A stretch of DNA of 64,000 nucleotides from Cryptomeria japonica (GCF_030272615.1 NC_081406.1:110185283-110249282); one strand, 5' to 3'. Counted from the stretch's first letter, positions 24,812 to 38,395 are shown. The notes: a model not told the origin generated them from the sequence alone. Translations and numbers: made by a program.

Positions 24812-26617
24812 ATGCATAATGGAAGTTTCTATTTTATGTTACTTTACAATTTTGGATAATTGCTTTACAAGTTTGACAATAATTGGCGATTGCATATTTT
24901 ATATGAGTTCTCAATTGGTAAGTTACATTTTTTGTGTGTAATATTTTTGGCACCTTCTATGTTGAATCTTCATGATTGGGCATGTAATTTGGAAACTTGT
25001 AATTTAATACATTGTAAGAACTATAAATACAAATGTTTATTTGAGGAGTAGTGAGGAGATTTGTTCATTATAAAGGGGTTATGTTTTCAAATTTCCTCTA
25101 GAAATAAGGAAGATGTAAATCTCCATGTTTAGACTTAGAGCTTAAAAAAATATTATAACAATGCTTGTTTTTGATTAATACATTGGCTCAGTACTTTGGA
25201 GTATGGGGATTTTTAATTGAAAGGGTCTCCCCCACATATATTGGTGTTTCTTCTCCTTTGTCTTAATCTTCTTTCTTTAATGTTCTTAAAGTATTAATTT
25301 ACATGTTAGTAAGCTACTGAAATTTACATAGATTTAGAAAAAAAATTACCTTTCCTTGAAGGGTTAATGTATGGGAAATAAACTATGTTTGTTTCTACAT
25401 GGCATAGTTGTATGTTCTTGTATGAGGTTGTTGAAACTAATTTAAGAAAAATACATATACTATTAAAGGTGCATATTGATTCTTAGATGTCTTTTTGGGA
25501 TGCTCACATTTCCTTTTAGCAACTACGTAGAAATAGGACCAAAAAGAGGTATTAAGTGACCACTTTTGGTTTTTGAAATTGGATAAAAAATTGAATATAG
25601 TTGTACGATCAAATTTTAAAAATACAATAAGAACAAGAGTCACAATGCCTCAAATCTACATTCTAAACTATTTCTTTTTTAAATGATGAATATTAAGGGG
25701 TTCAATAATGGGAAGTACACAAAGTTCTCTTATTCTATTAAAAAACATAATACAACATCTAGTTTGATACCCCTAAAATGTCAGCTTTTTTAAGTATTTC
25801 AAAAATTGCTTTGGTAAAAAATTAGTTGACATCATGTAGTTTATGCCCAATTTTTTTGTTATTTTTTAATTAATATATGATTTTTTTTACTAATTTTCAT
25901 AGTGAACACATCCTTTAAAAAACAAAATTGAGCATGTGGCCCTAAATGTTTTTTAGAAATAATCAAAAATAAATTTTTATAATGTATAAGATAGAGTCTA
26001 GTATTTGTTTAATAGGTAAAAATATAGTAGGGACATTCACAAGTTAAGTTATATAAACTAGGATATCAATCTATTTTCATCTTAAACATTAAAGGGAGAG
26101 AATGGCCCAAATAGATTCAACCCCACTTCTATTGAGAAATGGATTGAATGTTGATTAGATTTTATTCCCTCTTTTTGTTTGAGTCGAAGGTGCAATTGAG
26201 AGGGTTTAATTTGGAAGCTAGATCTACGGTGAATGGTAGAGAATTGAAATAAAATAGCAAGAGTAGAAAGTTACAGACACAAAATGTATACATGGAGCTA
26301 AGTTTGAGTATAAGAAACAAAAAAGCACGGTCCATGATAGAAAATTTGGCTTTAAAGTGCAAGACCATGTGGCTCTAGGCATCCTAGTCCCTAATGTCAG
26401 ATGTAGACAAATATGAATCTTTTGCAATTAGGATGTTTCTTTGAATTTGTTCCCAAAATTTTGCTAAAAATCATTGGGACCGTGTGACAATAGCTGACTT
26501 GGTCCTCTAATTTTCACCTCTACAAAAGTTAGATTTTTTTGTCATCATATCCTTTACCAAAATCTCCATCTATAGATCCTAGATTTTGTCGTATATAAAC
26601 AAAAAAAAATAGAAATA
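24812..26617. other. AT-rich intergenic DNA
   Basis: No gene or recognisable element seen. Short frames on both strands lack domain features. Confidence 0.45.
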
Positions 26618-27360
26618 GTGTTGTTGATAGGGGATTGTCCAAGTTAAACATAGGTTTGGAATTAACTCTTGAATTGAAATTGAAACTGAATTTGGAAATT
26701 ATGGAATTGACTGAATTGAAAATCTTGCCTTTTGATGGCAAGGCTAGATTTGAATTTGGAATTATTGAATTGGAACTTGATACCTTGATAAATCTTGAAT
26801 TGAAGTCTTCATGCCAATGTTGATAATTTCATGTAGGATGTCTTCATAAAGTCTGGATTCCATTAGGAATGCTTGAATTTTTAACTTTGACCTCTCCTTC
26901 ACCGCCTTGAGGATGTTTGATTGCTTTCTCTCTTGAATTTGATAGAGTTTAAATGAATTCCAACTTGATGTATATCGAGAGGTTACAAAATGAGGGGGTT
27001 AGGCCTACTTTTATACCTAACTAGACCAAATATGTTTATAATTTTGAGGTAGTTTGATATGGAGAATATTTTTCTTCCTTTAAATGTGACCATTGTAGGG
27101 TCAAAATTTGGTTCCTTTTTGGAAGGACCATGGTTCTAGGGTATCCTGCTCCTGGGACCATGGGGCCTATGGAATCCTAGTCCTACCAATCTATATTAAA
27201 AGTTGAATAGGGTCACACACAGGTACATAGGATGCTAAAACTTAGGTGGGACGTGTGAGTAGAATCAAAATAGAATTAGGGCACAAGAGGTTGAAATGCA
27301 AATGTGAGGCCTAGGTGAGGGAAAAATTGTGTAGGGATACAATTTATGATGTTATAGTAT
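26618..27360. repeat. Dispersed LTR-like repeat, copy A
   Basis: Shares its start (TTGT-GATAGGGG-TT-CC-AAGTTAAAC then GGAATTAA) and its end (GAGG, then AGGGATACAATTTATGATG) with the block at 46803-47515, with a diverged middle. The common ends and lack of coding point to LTR fragments of one family, perhaps Gypsy; the outer borders are uncertain. Confidence 0.5.
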
Positions 27361-28141
27361 CTAAAAATGTATTTATTTCAAATTTTAATGAATGGAAAAA
27401 ATGAATCCAAAAATAACATACATAGCTTTTTGACAAAAAATGAAGATACCAACAAAATAAGTTAAAGATAAAAAATTTAACATAATTGAAATGTAAATAA
27501 AATTCTATTTCTAAAATGCTAAGAGAGAGCTCAACATTGGTATACTATTTTTTAACTTAAAAGGTGCGTAAACTTGATGGATAGCATGCTTGATATATGT
27601 CATTTTTGTAAAAATTGTAAAAAAAAATGCCTATGGGTATTAACATGTAAGTCCAACCTTTGAGTTAGATGCCCATGTCAACTCTAATCCTAAGGGTTGG
27701 AAATTTCCTAAGAAAATATTACAACATGATCATATTATGGTTCTTTTTTTTCTATGAAGAAAAAATGATTGCTCTTCCTCACCCTCCCTCCCTCTCTAAA
27801 CCTATCTCACCTCTTCCTCAATTCTTTTTCTCTACTTCTTTATATCTTGATTTTATTTTCCAATAAGACATACATGAAACATAGGCAAGGAATGATAAAG
27901 TTGAGAAAAAAATCTTACTATCTTCTTAGAATTGAGCTAATAGAGGGAGCCAATAGAAATATGTCCATATAAATAATGTGAGAGAGCAGTAGACTTGACC
28001 ATAAAGGTAGATAGAGAAAATGCAAAGGATGAGACTAAATCTAGTACAAAAATGATCCTTCATGAAAGCTCAAGAAATGATCGTATCATCTCATTAGGTT
28101 AGATGGGATTTGATACCTTCCTTGATCTAGAACTCTACCTT
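27361..28141. other. AT-rich spacer with pyrimidine tract
   Basis: No gene seen. Positions about 27770-27840 are strongly CT-rich (CTTCCTCACCCTCCCTCCC and similar). Confidence 0.4.
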
Positions 28142-29460
28142 AAGGTTGTGATTCAAAAGTTGACTGACAAACAAGAGATTTTTCATCAAACCTAGAACAT
28201 AGAGCACCTTTTAGGGGAGTACATCTTCTCATCCTAGGAGGAATGGTGAAATTGCCAATTCCTTTTACAACATACTCCTTATTATATTCTATCTAAACCT
28301 AACCAATAGTGGGTTGATTAGTCATTGTATCAAAAATATCTCTTTGTTTTCTATCATACATTTTCGAGAACTGGAGTCAATCAACCAAACATCTCTCATG
28401 AGATGTGAGGTTTGGGAGAGAAGAACCACATTATGATTGATGTCGCAATTAGTTGTACATCTTATATATCCTCATAAGGTGCCTCATTTTATTGGTTTGC
28501 AACATATGATCTATGCTTATGTGAGTTAAGAGTCATCTCATTTATCGAGAATCACCACCACTATATGTGATTACTAGAATTTCCTAGAGTGAGGCCATTA
28601 TACCAACACTAATCAATGCCATGCATGTTGGAAAATCAATGGTATTGAATCTACATTTGCCAACATACATTACATTGATATTTTATGAATCAACTAATCA
28701 TTTTAAGAAAGATGCAATACCATTGATTTTCTGAATCAACTTATCATTTTGAGATAGATGCAATACCATTGATTTTCCGAATCAACTCATCAAGCTATAC
28801 ATTTTCAGTGTTTTGTAGAGCACATAGTAGGCAAAAATAGAAATGAATGCTTTCATGAATTGCATCTTAGGCTTCATGATTGTTGACATCACTATTGGTA
28901 TCTTTTGGAAAGTTTGACATTCACAAGATATAAAATTTTTTCCACTAGTTAACTCACTTAAGTAGCCATGAAAAAATTTCTCCCTTCATTTGTCTTCTAT
29001 GAGAATTGATAAGACAGGAAACTATGATTCACTGGTAAAGAAATTGAAAAGAAGCCGTGTAAACTTAAATAATCAATAAAATCACCAAATTTTTTGAACA
29101 TTTGCTTCATCATGCCATTCTTCATGCAAACATGGGCTTAAATTTTGGTTGATAATTATTTTGTCCTCCAATGCAGTTGATGATGACTCAATTTTGATCC
29201 CACATAGTAGTTTTTTATGCTCTCTTACAGATTACCCATGCTCATCCCTCTTCTTTGCCTTTCATATTTTTTGTACCTCTAAAAACTGTACCATCGCTAG
29301 ATAGATGCTCACTCATCCCATCATTGGATAGGGGCTCAAGCCTCTACTGGACAGTTCCTTCTTGTAATGTAAATGTGAGGATGTTGTCTCAAGAAAAAAT
29401 GTGGCTTAGATCTTATGCATAGGTATAAATCATATTCATAGGCACTCAAGGGAAAAGAGC
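28142..29460 (-). pseudogene. Decayed Copia gag/protease fragment
   Basis: Read on the minus strand, about 28420-28142 carries the Copia protease start (W-L-I-D-S, then E-I-F) and the following I-G/V-x-G-I-G-N-F and L-M-K-N-L-L-x-V-S-Q-L segment, all broken by stops. The region from 28420 to 29460 occupies the expected place of Gag but is too decayed to align by eye. It lies between a primer-binding site and LTR on the right and unrelated DNA on the left, so integrase and reverse transcriptase are missing. A second copy of the protease piece is at 53588-53860. Confidence 0.65.
28687..28790. repeat. 46-bp tandem repeat inside decayed Gag
   Basis: GAATCAACT-ATCATTTT-AGA-AGATGCAATACCATTGATTTTC recurs with a 46-bp period, starting at 28687 and 28733, and partly at 28779. 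Confidence 0.8.
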
Positions 29461-29472
29461 GCTCTTATACCA
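29461..29472 (-). promoter_or_regulatory. Primer-binding site of decayed Copia element
   Basis: On the minus strand TGGTATAAGAGC follows the LTR end by two bases, a slightly altered match to initiator-Met tRNA. Confidence 0.7.
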
Positions 29473-29474
29473 AA

Positions 29475-30027
29475 TGAAAGAACACAAAGGAACTTAATTG
29501 ATTATTGATGTGTAGGGATACAAACATATATAGGTGAAATGATGTGGTTATTAGTTGCCATAGAAGCCTATAATGCAATAGGTAATCACCAATGCAATAA
29601 GCCAAGCTTATGCTAACAATAAAGTGCAATTATTGAGATCTATTATTTGCATTTTATGCATTTGTCATTTATAGGTTTCGGCTTCTCCCCAAGTTGCACT
29701 TAAGAGAAATGATAGAGTGAAAGGGTATTTAAGTAATTAGTTGTTGAATTATTTAGAGCCATTTTCACAATACATCTTAATTTTACTTAGATCATATACT
29801 TTTTTGTGTCTCAAGTCATAGGATGAGGAAAAATTTCATGATCTATTTTTATCCTTGCCTATTTTTTTCGGGTTGTATTTTAGTATTTCTATTACAAATT
29901 TGATGAGAGCTTATGAGTTAAATAGAAAAGTTTATATGTTGAATACCCCACTCATATCCTATATTATAGCAATCCTCCTAAAACAACTCTTTAAATATAC
30001 GAGTCATTTTAACAACTCAAGCTAACA
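29475..30027 (-). repeat. LTR of decayed Copia element (553 bp)
   Basis: On the minus strand it starts TGTTAGCTTGAG (30027) and ends TTTCA (29475), right before the primer-binding site, so it is the 5' LTR of the fragment to its left. A purine-rich GGGGAA also abuts its outer side. No 3' LTR was found. Confidence 0.65.
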
Positions 30028-31905
30028 TTCCCCAACTAATATTTCACATTGAAATATAAGTCTTCACACATACAATTTGTCATAACAAACATACTAACAA
30101 ATCCGATACATAAGATCTATGAGTTATTATGTAATTTTTTAACATTTTCATTTTTCTTCTACATGGATTCTTCATTGTATTTTCACTTAAGTGTGAAGTT
30201 GCACATTCATAACAAGTGTCATGTAGTGGCTAGTACTTTCCTTTTTAGTATTGTAATTTAACTATTGAATAGTTATAACCATAATTATTATTAAGATTAT
30301 AATAATCTTAATTAATAATTATTTAGTTAAAATTATTAAATGATTAAAAATTTAAAAAAATTAATTAAAACTATATTTATAATATAATTGATCAAAATAC
30401 TTATTAGCATGAATTATAATAATTTTACATGTAGAAACTAATCCCCATGACTATCTAGCTTCTTTTCCTCATCCTTCGGAGCTAGTCCCATCTAAAGAAT
30501 CTTCAAATGGAGTATAAGTTTAGCAAAGTTTTTTTATTTTGGTCTCCTCACTTTTAACTGATATGGATATAAATTTTGTATAGTTATTCCCATATGTTTT
30601 GGGTCAATTGAATGTGTTATTCTTGGGGGGTTTTTTCTACAAGTGTATGGGTCTCTTAGTGATTGAGGGTTGAAAGATTTCCCCTGCTTTTGGTTTTATT
30701 TCTTGATCTATGTATTTATTATCTTCTATATATTATCTTTTATATTAAAATTATTATATTTATAATTACATAACCCAATTTAATATGATTATATTCATCT
30801 CATGCACTCTCGTCATAATATTTACCATGTCATTTACTTTTCTCACTTTTTTTATTAGTATTATAATATTTATTCGTGTACAACAATTAGTTTTTTAAGA
30901 GTTATTTTATTTTCATTTTAAATTATTAAAATATATAAGAATTGTTTCTTGAGTTATTTAATTTAGGTAAAAATTATGTTATAATTATTTTAAACATTAA
31001 AATTACTTATATCATTTTTAAAAATTGATTAGTTTTTAAACATATAAATATTAATATGTATTTAAATAGTATAAAATAATTATTTAATTATTTAACGACG
31101 ATGATCATGATTATTATCTAATCTAATAAGTAATAATAACTAAAATTATAACTATAGTTTAATTATTATAGAAAAATAAGTATTAAACTAATTATTTCGA
31201 TTATAATAATATTAACTATGAATTATTTAGTTAAATAATTATTAATCAAAAAATAATTTATTTTGTTAGATTTATAGTTTAATAGATTAAAATACTTAGA
31301 ATGCTAAATTATAATGACTTTAAATGAAAAGTTAAAATTATATCTTATACAAATTTATTTATTTAAAAATATAATATTAACTTATTAATTATTATTTTAA
31401 AATATAAAATTATTACATTTATATTTATAATTATGTAACCATATTTAATATGATTATATTCGTTTCATACCTAGTAATAAAATGTATTATGTTATTTACT
31501 TTTCCCACTTTTTTGTATTAGTAAAAGTTGCACATTTTAATTTATTTGTATTTTAAAACCTAATAATTTGCACAGTGGAATAATTTTTTCTATAAGATTA
31601 TTAATTTATTATTATAAATACTAGTATTATATTACTAATTTATTTATTTTTGTTTATATAAAGTTTTAACAGATTTAGAATTTGTTAAACATTTGTTTGG
31701 TGGATGTGTAAAATAAATTTGATAAGAAAAATTAAAGATGCTAAATATTATTTTAATATACCTAAAAATTTGCATAATTTAGAAACTTAAAAATAATGCA
31801 TCTTAACTTTATAAAAATAAAAAAATATATATCAAAACAAAAAATTCATAGTTTTAATTGGTGGAGAAACATTTTAATAATAACGAGTTAACAAAAAACA
31901 ATGGC
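30028..31905. other. Very AT-rich region with a diverged direct repeat
   Basis: No gene seen. A stretch of about 120 bp at 30749-30865 (TTTAATATGATTATATTC, then TTTACTTTTC-CAC) recurs at 31403-31528, suggesting an old duplication about 655 bp long. Many ATTATT/AATAAT words. Confidence 0.5.
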
Positions 31906-31910
31906 ATTCG

Positions 31911-32405
31911 TGTTAGATATATGTCTAATCTCAACTATCTTATCGTGCTTTTCCTCTCCAGCTCAGCATTATTTACCTGCATTTAAGGCAATTTATTTGG
32001 AATGCCTTTTGAAGAAGATTTGTCAAGATTTTGTCATATTCGTATCATCTGGCTATTTACTCTCACACACTTTGTGGGTAGTAAAAATATATTAGTATTT
32101 TTACTCTACTGGTTGTCCACCGCAAGTTAGTTTTATTTCAGTTTTTTGTGGTCTTTTTGTATAATGCAAAAGAGGGAGCAATGCAGCTCTGCAACTGAGA
32201 ATCTCTAAGCATTGAAACTCTGCAGAAATTCTTTCAGTTTTAATATAATTATATATATGAAATCTGTGGTTTGTTGCTATGTGTTTTATGTGTGATGCAA
32301 ACAGTTTTTTACATGAGTTTTATGTGTCTCTTTGAGTGTAGAATGCATATTTCTGTTTGCTCTGTTACTGTTTATCATTTCAAATCCTATGCCCCTTTCC
32401 CCACA
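31911..32405 (+). repeat. 5' LTR of Copia element 2
   Basis: TGTTAGATATATGTC to CTTTCCCCACA. A run resembling TATA (TTTAATATAATTATATATAT) is near 32240-32260. It differs from the 3' LTR by only a few bases. Confidence 0.95.
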
Positions 32406-32407
32406 TC

Positions 32408-32420
32408 TGGTATTAGAGCC
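32408..32420 (+). promoter_or_regulatory. Primer-binding site, element 2
   Basis: TGGTATTAGAGCC two bases after the LTR, one mismatch from the standard initiator-Met tRNA match. Confidence 0.9.
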
Positions 32421-32482
32421 ACTAGTTCAAATATCTAGTATCTTTTCTGGGTCTGCACTTATTTTTTGTTTGACAGTTATCA

Positions 32483-35400
32483 ATGGCTTCCATAGCCTCA
32501 ACGTTTGGTGCTTCCTTGTCTAGCTTGCAAACCCCTCTTTTCATAGGCAAAAATTATGAGTATTGGTCATTGACCATGAAAGCCTTGTTTAGGTCTCAGG
32601 ATGTTTGGGAAATTGTTGAGAATGGCTATACAAAGCCAGTTGACCAAGAAACTTACAATGCACTCACCCAGGTAGAGAAAGATCTCTTGAAAGAGCAGAG
32701 AAAGAAGGATGGAAAATCCCTCTTCTACATTCATCAAGCAATGCATGAAAGCATACTGCCAAGAGTTGCAACAGCAAAGCAAGCAAAGGAGGCATGGGAC
32801 ACACTACAAACAACCTATCAAGGTAATGACAAAGCTAAATTTGCAAAACTCCAGATACTTAGAAGAGAAAAAAATAGTTGAGAAAATCTTAAGGGTTCTG
32901 CCTACTAAGTTTGATCCTTTAGTTGTTGCCATAGAGGAAACTAAGGATTTAACCCAGCTGACAATGGATGAATTGCATGCATCTTTGATAAATCATGAAT
33001 ATAGGCTAAATAGATCACACACCTCCATTGAGAATGCTTTCTCATCTTAGGCTTCAATAAGCCATGGAAGAGGTAGGGGTAGATTTACTCCTAGGGGTAG
33101 AGGAAGAAACATATTTAGAGGACGTAGCAGTAGTCCAACAAGTCAAGGTGGAAGAGGACATAACAATGAACCCTCTCATAATCATTCAGCTAGTCAAAGA
33201 CAAGACAAGTCAAATGTTCAATGTCATTACTGCAAGAAATATGGTCATTATGCTTCTGAGTGCAGAAAGAAACAACATGATCAAGGAAGACAAAATCAAA
33301 ATCCCCTAGAAAATTCTACAAAAAATTCTATGTTTATTTCATGTGCAAAGATTGTTGAAGCAATTTCTACAAAATCACTAGTTGAATGCAATATGGTTCA
33401 AGAGAGTCCAAATGATATTTGGTATTTAGATTCTGGTTGTAGCAATCATCTGTCTAGAAATCTAGAGTTGTTTTCTAGCCTGAATAAATCAGTCACTTTA
33501 AACGTTATTCTTGGGAACAATAATCAAGTGAATGTTATGGGAAAAGGCACCGTTGACATTCTAACCAAAAAGGGGGAGAAAAAAGTAATTCATGATGTTT
33601 TTTATGTTGCTGGTCTGAAACATAATCTGATGAGTATTGGTCAATTAGTGCAAAAAGGATACAGAGTTTATATGAAAAACAATGCATGTGTCATTCTTGA
33701 TAAATATCCTAGTACGCAGCTGATTGCAGAGGTGAAAATGACAAAAAATAGAATGTTCCCATTGAGGTTGAAACATGATATCAAAAGAAACATAGTTGGA
33801 GCAGCATTTAAGACTGAAAATTCTCAAGATGCCTCTCAAGTTGCTCCAAAATAGAGCATGGTAGCTTTGGAAAGGCAAAAACTAAAACTAAAGAAGATGA
33901 ACAAAATGGTAATGGAACTGTTCAAACAACCTTTCAGTTTGTGGTGAAAAATGAATCATGGTTATGGCATTTGAGATTTGGTCATTTGAACTTTGGAGGC
34001 TTAAATTTGTTGCATAGGAAGAATATGGTTAAGGGGCTGCCATTGATTAATAAACCAGATAAAGTATGTGAAGTGTGCATATTGGGTAAACAACATAGAG
34101 AGACCTTCCCTGTTGGAAAATCAGAAAGAGCATGTAAACCCCTTAAGATTGTTCACTCTGATATATGTGGACCAATGCAAACTACTTCTATTGGAGGTTG
34201 CACATATTTTTTGACTTTTATTGATGATTATACAAGAAAGACATGGATCTATTTTTTGAGGCACAAATCTGATGCATTTGGAGTCTTTCAACAGTTCAAG
34301 GCTCTTGTAGAGAAGCAAAGTGGTTATCCCATCAAGGTATTAAGAACTGATAGAGGTGGTGAATATAGTTCTAATGATTTTCTAAATTATTGCAGACAAC
34401 ATGGTATTCACAAACAATTTACAGCCCGTTACACACCTCAACAAAATGTGTGGCTGAAAGAAGAAATCGAACTATCATGGATATGGCAAGAAGTATGTTG
34501 AAGTCAAAACATTTACCAAATGAATATTGGGCTGAAGCAATAGCAACTGCTGTTTATATTTTGAATAGATGTCCAACTACAAGTGTAAGGAATGTGATTC
34601 CTCAAGAGGCTTGGAGTGGTAGAAAGCACAATGTTGCTCACTTCAAAGTCTTTGGATGTATTGCATATGCTCATGTGCTTGAAGAGCTGAGAAGAAAATT
34701 GGACAACAAAGGTGAGAAATGTATTTTTGTTGGGTATTCAGAAGATACAAAAGCTTACAAGTTGTTTAATCCAATTACTAGAAAAGTTATAATCAATAGA
34801 GATCTACAATTTGTGGAGAATGAAGCATGGGATGGAAGTGTAGAAAAAATCATAAGTGTAGCAGCAGTTGATCCACATGATGAAATGACTGATGAAATGA
34901 TAGAACAACAAGGTATTCCTCAAGCAATACTTCCTTCCACTCCTGGACAAGCAACACAAGTTGTAGCACAAGCTACACCTTCTTCTACAGTAAGACTTTC
35001 AAGAAATCAGAATTTTTCTTCCACACAACAAACACCACAAAGAACACTAGCTATAACAACATCTGGAAGTCCATCAAATTCAGCTGATAGAAGCAACTCA
35101 TCTGATCCTACATTGGCAAGTTTATTACACGAAAAACAAGGAGTTTAAGAGATATATATGAAGTTGATTTTAGCGTTGAAACATCAAATTCATTTTTTGT
35201 TTTCTCCTTATTTTCAGAAGTTGCTGATCCAATATTCTTTGATGAAGCATGGGCTGAAGCTATGGATGAAGAGATTGAAGCTATTGAGAAGAACAATACT
35301 TGGGAGTTGGTGGATAGTCCACAAGGAAAGGATGTTATAAGCGTAAAATGGATTTACAAGACAAAGTATGGCATGGATGGAAATGTGTTGAAGCATAAGG

Positions 35401-36788
35401 CAAGGTTGGTTGCTAGAGGTTTCACTCAGCAGCCTGGTATTCACTACAATGAAACATTTGCTCCAGTAGCTCGCTTGGATACCGTAAGAAGTGTTTTAGC
35501 CATTGTAGCCCAAAAGAAGTGGCAAGTTTTCCAAATGGATGTAAAATCTGCATTTTTAAATGGTTTGATTGAAGAAGAAGTTTATGTTGAGCAGACAGAA
35601 TGATATAAAATTCTAGGTCAAGAAGGTAAAGTATACAAGCTGAAAAAGGCCCGCTATGGACTTAAGCAAGCTCCTAGAGCATGATACAGTCGAATTGATT
35701 CTTACTTGATTAAGGATGGTTTTAATAGGTGCAGTAGTGAGCCTACTTTATATATCAAAATAGATGAACATGGTAAGATGTTGATAGTTTGTCTCTATGT
35801 AGATGACTTGATCTTTATGGGAGACCTTTCTATAAGTTCTTTTAAGGCTTCAATGATGAAAGAGTTTGAGATGACCGATCTTGGTCTCATGAAATATTTT
35901 TTGGGAATAGAAGTTAAGCAATCAGAAGATGGTATTTTTATTTCTCAATCAAAATATGCAAGTGATGTATTGAAAAGATTTAATATGTTGAATTGCAAAC
36001 TAGCTCCTACTCCAGTTGTGATAGGACTAAAGTTAAGCAAGGATGATGGCGGTTCATTGGTTGATCCTAGATTGTTCAAAAGGTTGGTTGGTAGTCTCAT
36101 GTACTTGACTGCTACACGACTTGACATCATGTATGGTGTGAGCCTTTTCAGAAGGTTCATGGAGTCTCCAAAAGACTCTCATTGGCAAGATGGAAAAAGA
36201 ATTTTGAGGTATGTATGCGGAACCAAGAACTATGGAATTTTGTATTCAGTTGTAGATGACTTCAAACTTATTGGATATATGGACAGTGATTGTGATGGTA
36301 GCATAGATGATAGAAAAAGTACTCCTGGTTATGCATTTCATTTTGGATCTAGTGTTGTTTCCTGGGCTTCAAAGAAATAGCCCATTGTTACACTTTCTTC
36401 AGCAGAAGTAGAGTATGTGGTAGCCACATCAGTTGCATGTCAAGCAGTATGGATGAGGAGAATGTTGACTGAGTTGATGCATAAACAAGATGAAGCAACA
36501 AAGATTTATTGTGACAATAACTCAGCCATTACATTGTCTAAAAATCATATTTTTCATAAAAGAAGCAAACACATAGATACTAGATATCATTTTATAAGGG
36601 AGTTAGTGAATAACAAGGAAATATGTTTAGAATTTTGTAGATCAAAAGATCAATTTGCTGATATTTTTACTAAACCATTGGGAAAAGATGTATTTGAATA
36701 CTTGAGAAGTTGTTTGAGTGTATGTGTTGAAAATGGATGCTCCAGAAATTTTTGTGCAAGTGTTGATGTCGTGGAAACCATTGAATAG
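32483..36788 (+). pseudogene. Copia gag-pol polyprotein, element 2 (lightly broken)
   Basis: Gag begins at ATG 32483. A deletion near 32870 in the UBN2-type Gag region shifts the frame, and a TAG follows at about 33048. A basic R-G-R-G stretch leads to an intact CCHC knuckle (33217-33264). Protease D-S-G is at about 33430. The integrase has H-L-R-F-G-H, C-E-V-C, catalytic Asp in H-S-D-I-C-G-P near 34155, and R-T-D-R-G-G-E-Y near 34350. One base is missing at about 34449, after P-Q-Q-N. A further frame change near 35123 precedes reverse transcriptase (about 35240-36100), which has Y-V-D-D-L-I-F near 35795 and stops in the finger region near 35600 and 35683. RNase H (D-S-D-x-D-G, then S-S-A-E-V-E-Y) and the terminal A-D-I-F-T-K-P-L end by 36788. 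Most enzymes are present but cannot be translated as one protein. Confidence 0.93.
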
Positions 36789-36921
36789 AATGAAGGAACA
36801 AAAGGCAGATGTTGTGGATTTTTTCAGATAGAAGATGAATGTGCCGGAAGTTTTTTTTGAGAAGCATGTTAGGCTTGAATGTGGATGCTACGAAAGTTTT
36901 TGAGCAGAATCAGATAGTTGA

Positions 36922-36934
36922 GATTAAGGGGGAA
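36922..36934 (+). promoter_or_regulatory. Polypurine tract, element 2
   Basis: ATTAAGGGGGAA immediately precedes the 3' LTR. Confidence 0.9.
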
Positions 36935-37427
36935 TGTTAGATATATGTCTAATCTCAACTATCTTATCGTGCTTTTCCTCTCCAGCTTAGCATTATTTAC
37001 CTGCATTTAAGGCAATTTATTTGGAATGCCTTTTGAAGAAGATTTATCAAGATTTTGTCATATTCGTATTATCTGGCTATTTACTCTCACACACTTTGTG
37101 GGTAGTAAAAATATATTAATATTTTTACTCTACTGGTTGTCTACCGCAAGTTAGTTTTATTTCAGTTTTTTGTGGTCTTTTTGTATAATGCAAAAGAGGG
37201 AGCAATGCAGCTCTGCAACTGAGAATCGCTAAGCATTGAAGCTCTGCAGAAATTCTTTCAGTTTTAATATAAATATATATGAAATCTTTTGTTTGCTGCT
37301 GTGTGTTTTATGTGTGATGCAAACAGTTTTTTACATGAGTTTTATGTGTCTCTTTCAGTACAGAATGCATATTTCTGTTTGCTCTGTTACTGTTTATCAT
37401 TTCAAATCCTTTGCCCCTTTCCCCACA
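36935..37427 (+). repeat. 3' LTR of Copia element 2
   Basis: Starts TGTTAGATATATGTC and ends TTTCCCCACA. It carries the same features as the 5' copy with a handful of substitutions and a small deletion in the TATATA region. Confidence 0.95.
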
Positions 37428-37432
37428 ATTCC

Positions 37433-38395
37433 TTTTGTATCAATAGCTCTTGACCTTCACAGCTTTGTTTTCTCTCTCTTTGTGCTACAAGTGTTTGATT
37501 ATATGTGATCCCTCAAAGATTGATGAATCAACTCCAACATAATATAGGTACCTCAAAAGTATATCTTTCACACCTTTTGAATGAATATATATATATATAT
37601 ATATATAGATATCTCAAAATTATATAGTTTACACCTTTTTAAGATATTATTTACTTTATTATAAATAATAATGAAAAAAATATTAAAAATAATTAATTTT
37701 CACAAATCCCAAATCCATTCTGAAGTTGAGGAAGAGTGAAGCCTCCTTTGCTATGATAGGCCCAAGTTTTTAATAACGACGCCAACGAAATATGCTAAAA
37801 ATTGATCTTTGTAAATTTATAACAGTGTGAGCAGAAAATGCTGGGAAGTGTTTCCAGTCGTTCCAGTCCTCCAATTATTGTCCTTTTTATTCTTGGTAAG
37901 AAAGTGTTTCACCGTCTCATGTGACAATCGCCGCCCCATTGCGTGAAATGGGGAGTCATTTCTTTTTGATAGTCAAGAAAGTGGTGAGCGACCCATGCGA
38001 TCACTATCATGCCTCATTCTTTGTGGGCTCCTCCTTGTGCGTTATGATGGTGATAGCCAATAACTACTACCATAGTATTGGTTTAATAGTCAATCATTAA
38101 GCACTGGATTGAATGATATACAAATTTCTCAGAGAAGACTCGACCCATACAAACACAAAAGCATTACAAAGAATTGAAACTATTGAAAAGGTGCAAGAAT
38201 ATTATTATCACAACTGATATTCCTTATTACCTATTACAAGGGATGACAGGGATCAAAATAACTTGACGCCAATAATAAATTTCTGGATTGAAATTTATCT
38301 GAGAGAAGACTTCATGCATGAAAGCACGCAACCATTACAAAGTATCCAAACTATTGAAAGGTGCTAGAAGTTTGTTTCTTTTCTAGTTTTTCTGT
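37433..38395. other. 3' flank of the receptor-kinase gene
   Basis: Contains a short (TA)n run at about 37585-37608 and a diverged direct duplication: about 38106-38195 resembles about 38284-38370, sharing GAGAGAAGAC, CATTACAAAG and AACTATTGAAA-GGTGC-AGAA. The 3' untranslated region of the gene at 38396 must lie here. No canonical poly-A signal could be assigned with confidence. Confidence 0.5.

Larger units (their letters stand above)
31911..37427 (+). mobile_element. Complete Copia LTR retrotransposon (element 2)
   Basis: A 5.5-kb Ty1/Copia element with LTRs of 495 and 493 bp that look nearly identical, flanked by ATTCG (31906-31910) and ATTCC (37428-37432), a target duplication with one mismatch. 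It contains a primer-binding site, a polypurine tract and all Copia domains in order. A deletion in Gag, a one-base deletion in integrase and a few stops disable it. The close LTR match suggests it is younger than element 1. No sequence similarity to the LTRs of element 1 is visible. Confidence 0.95.
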
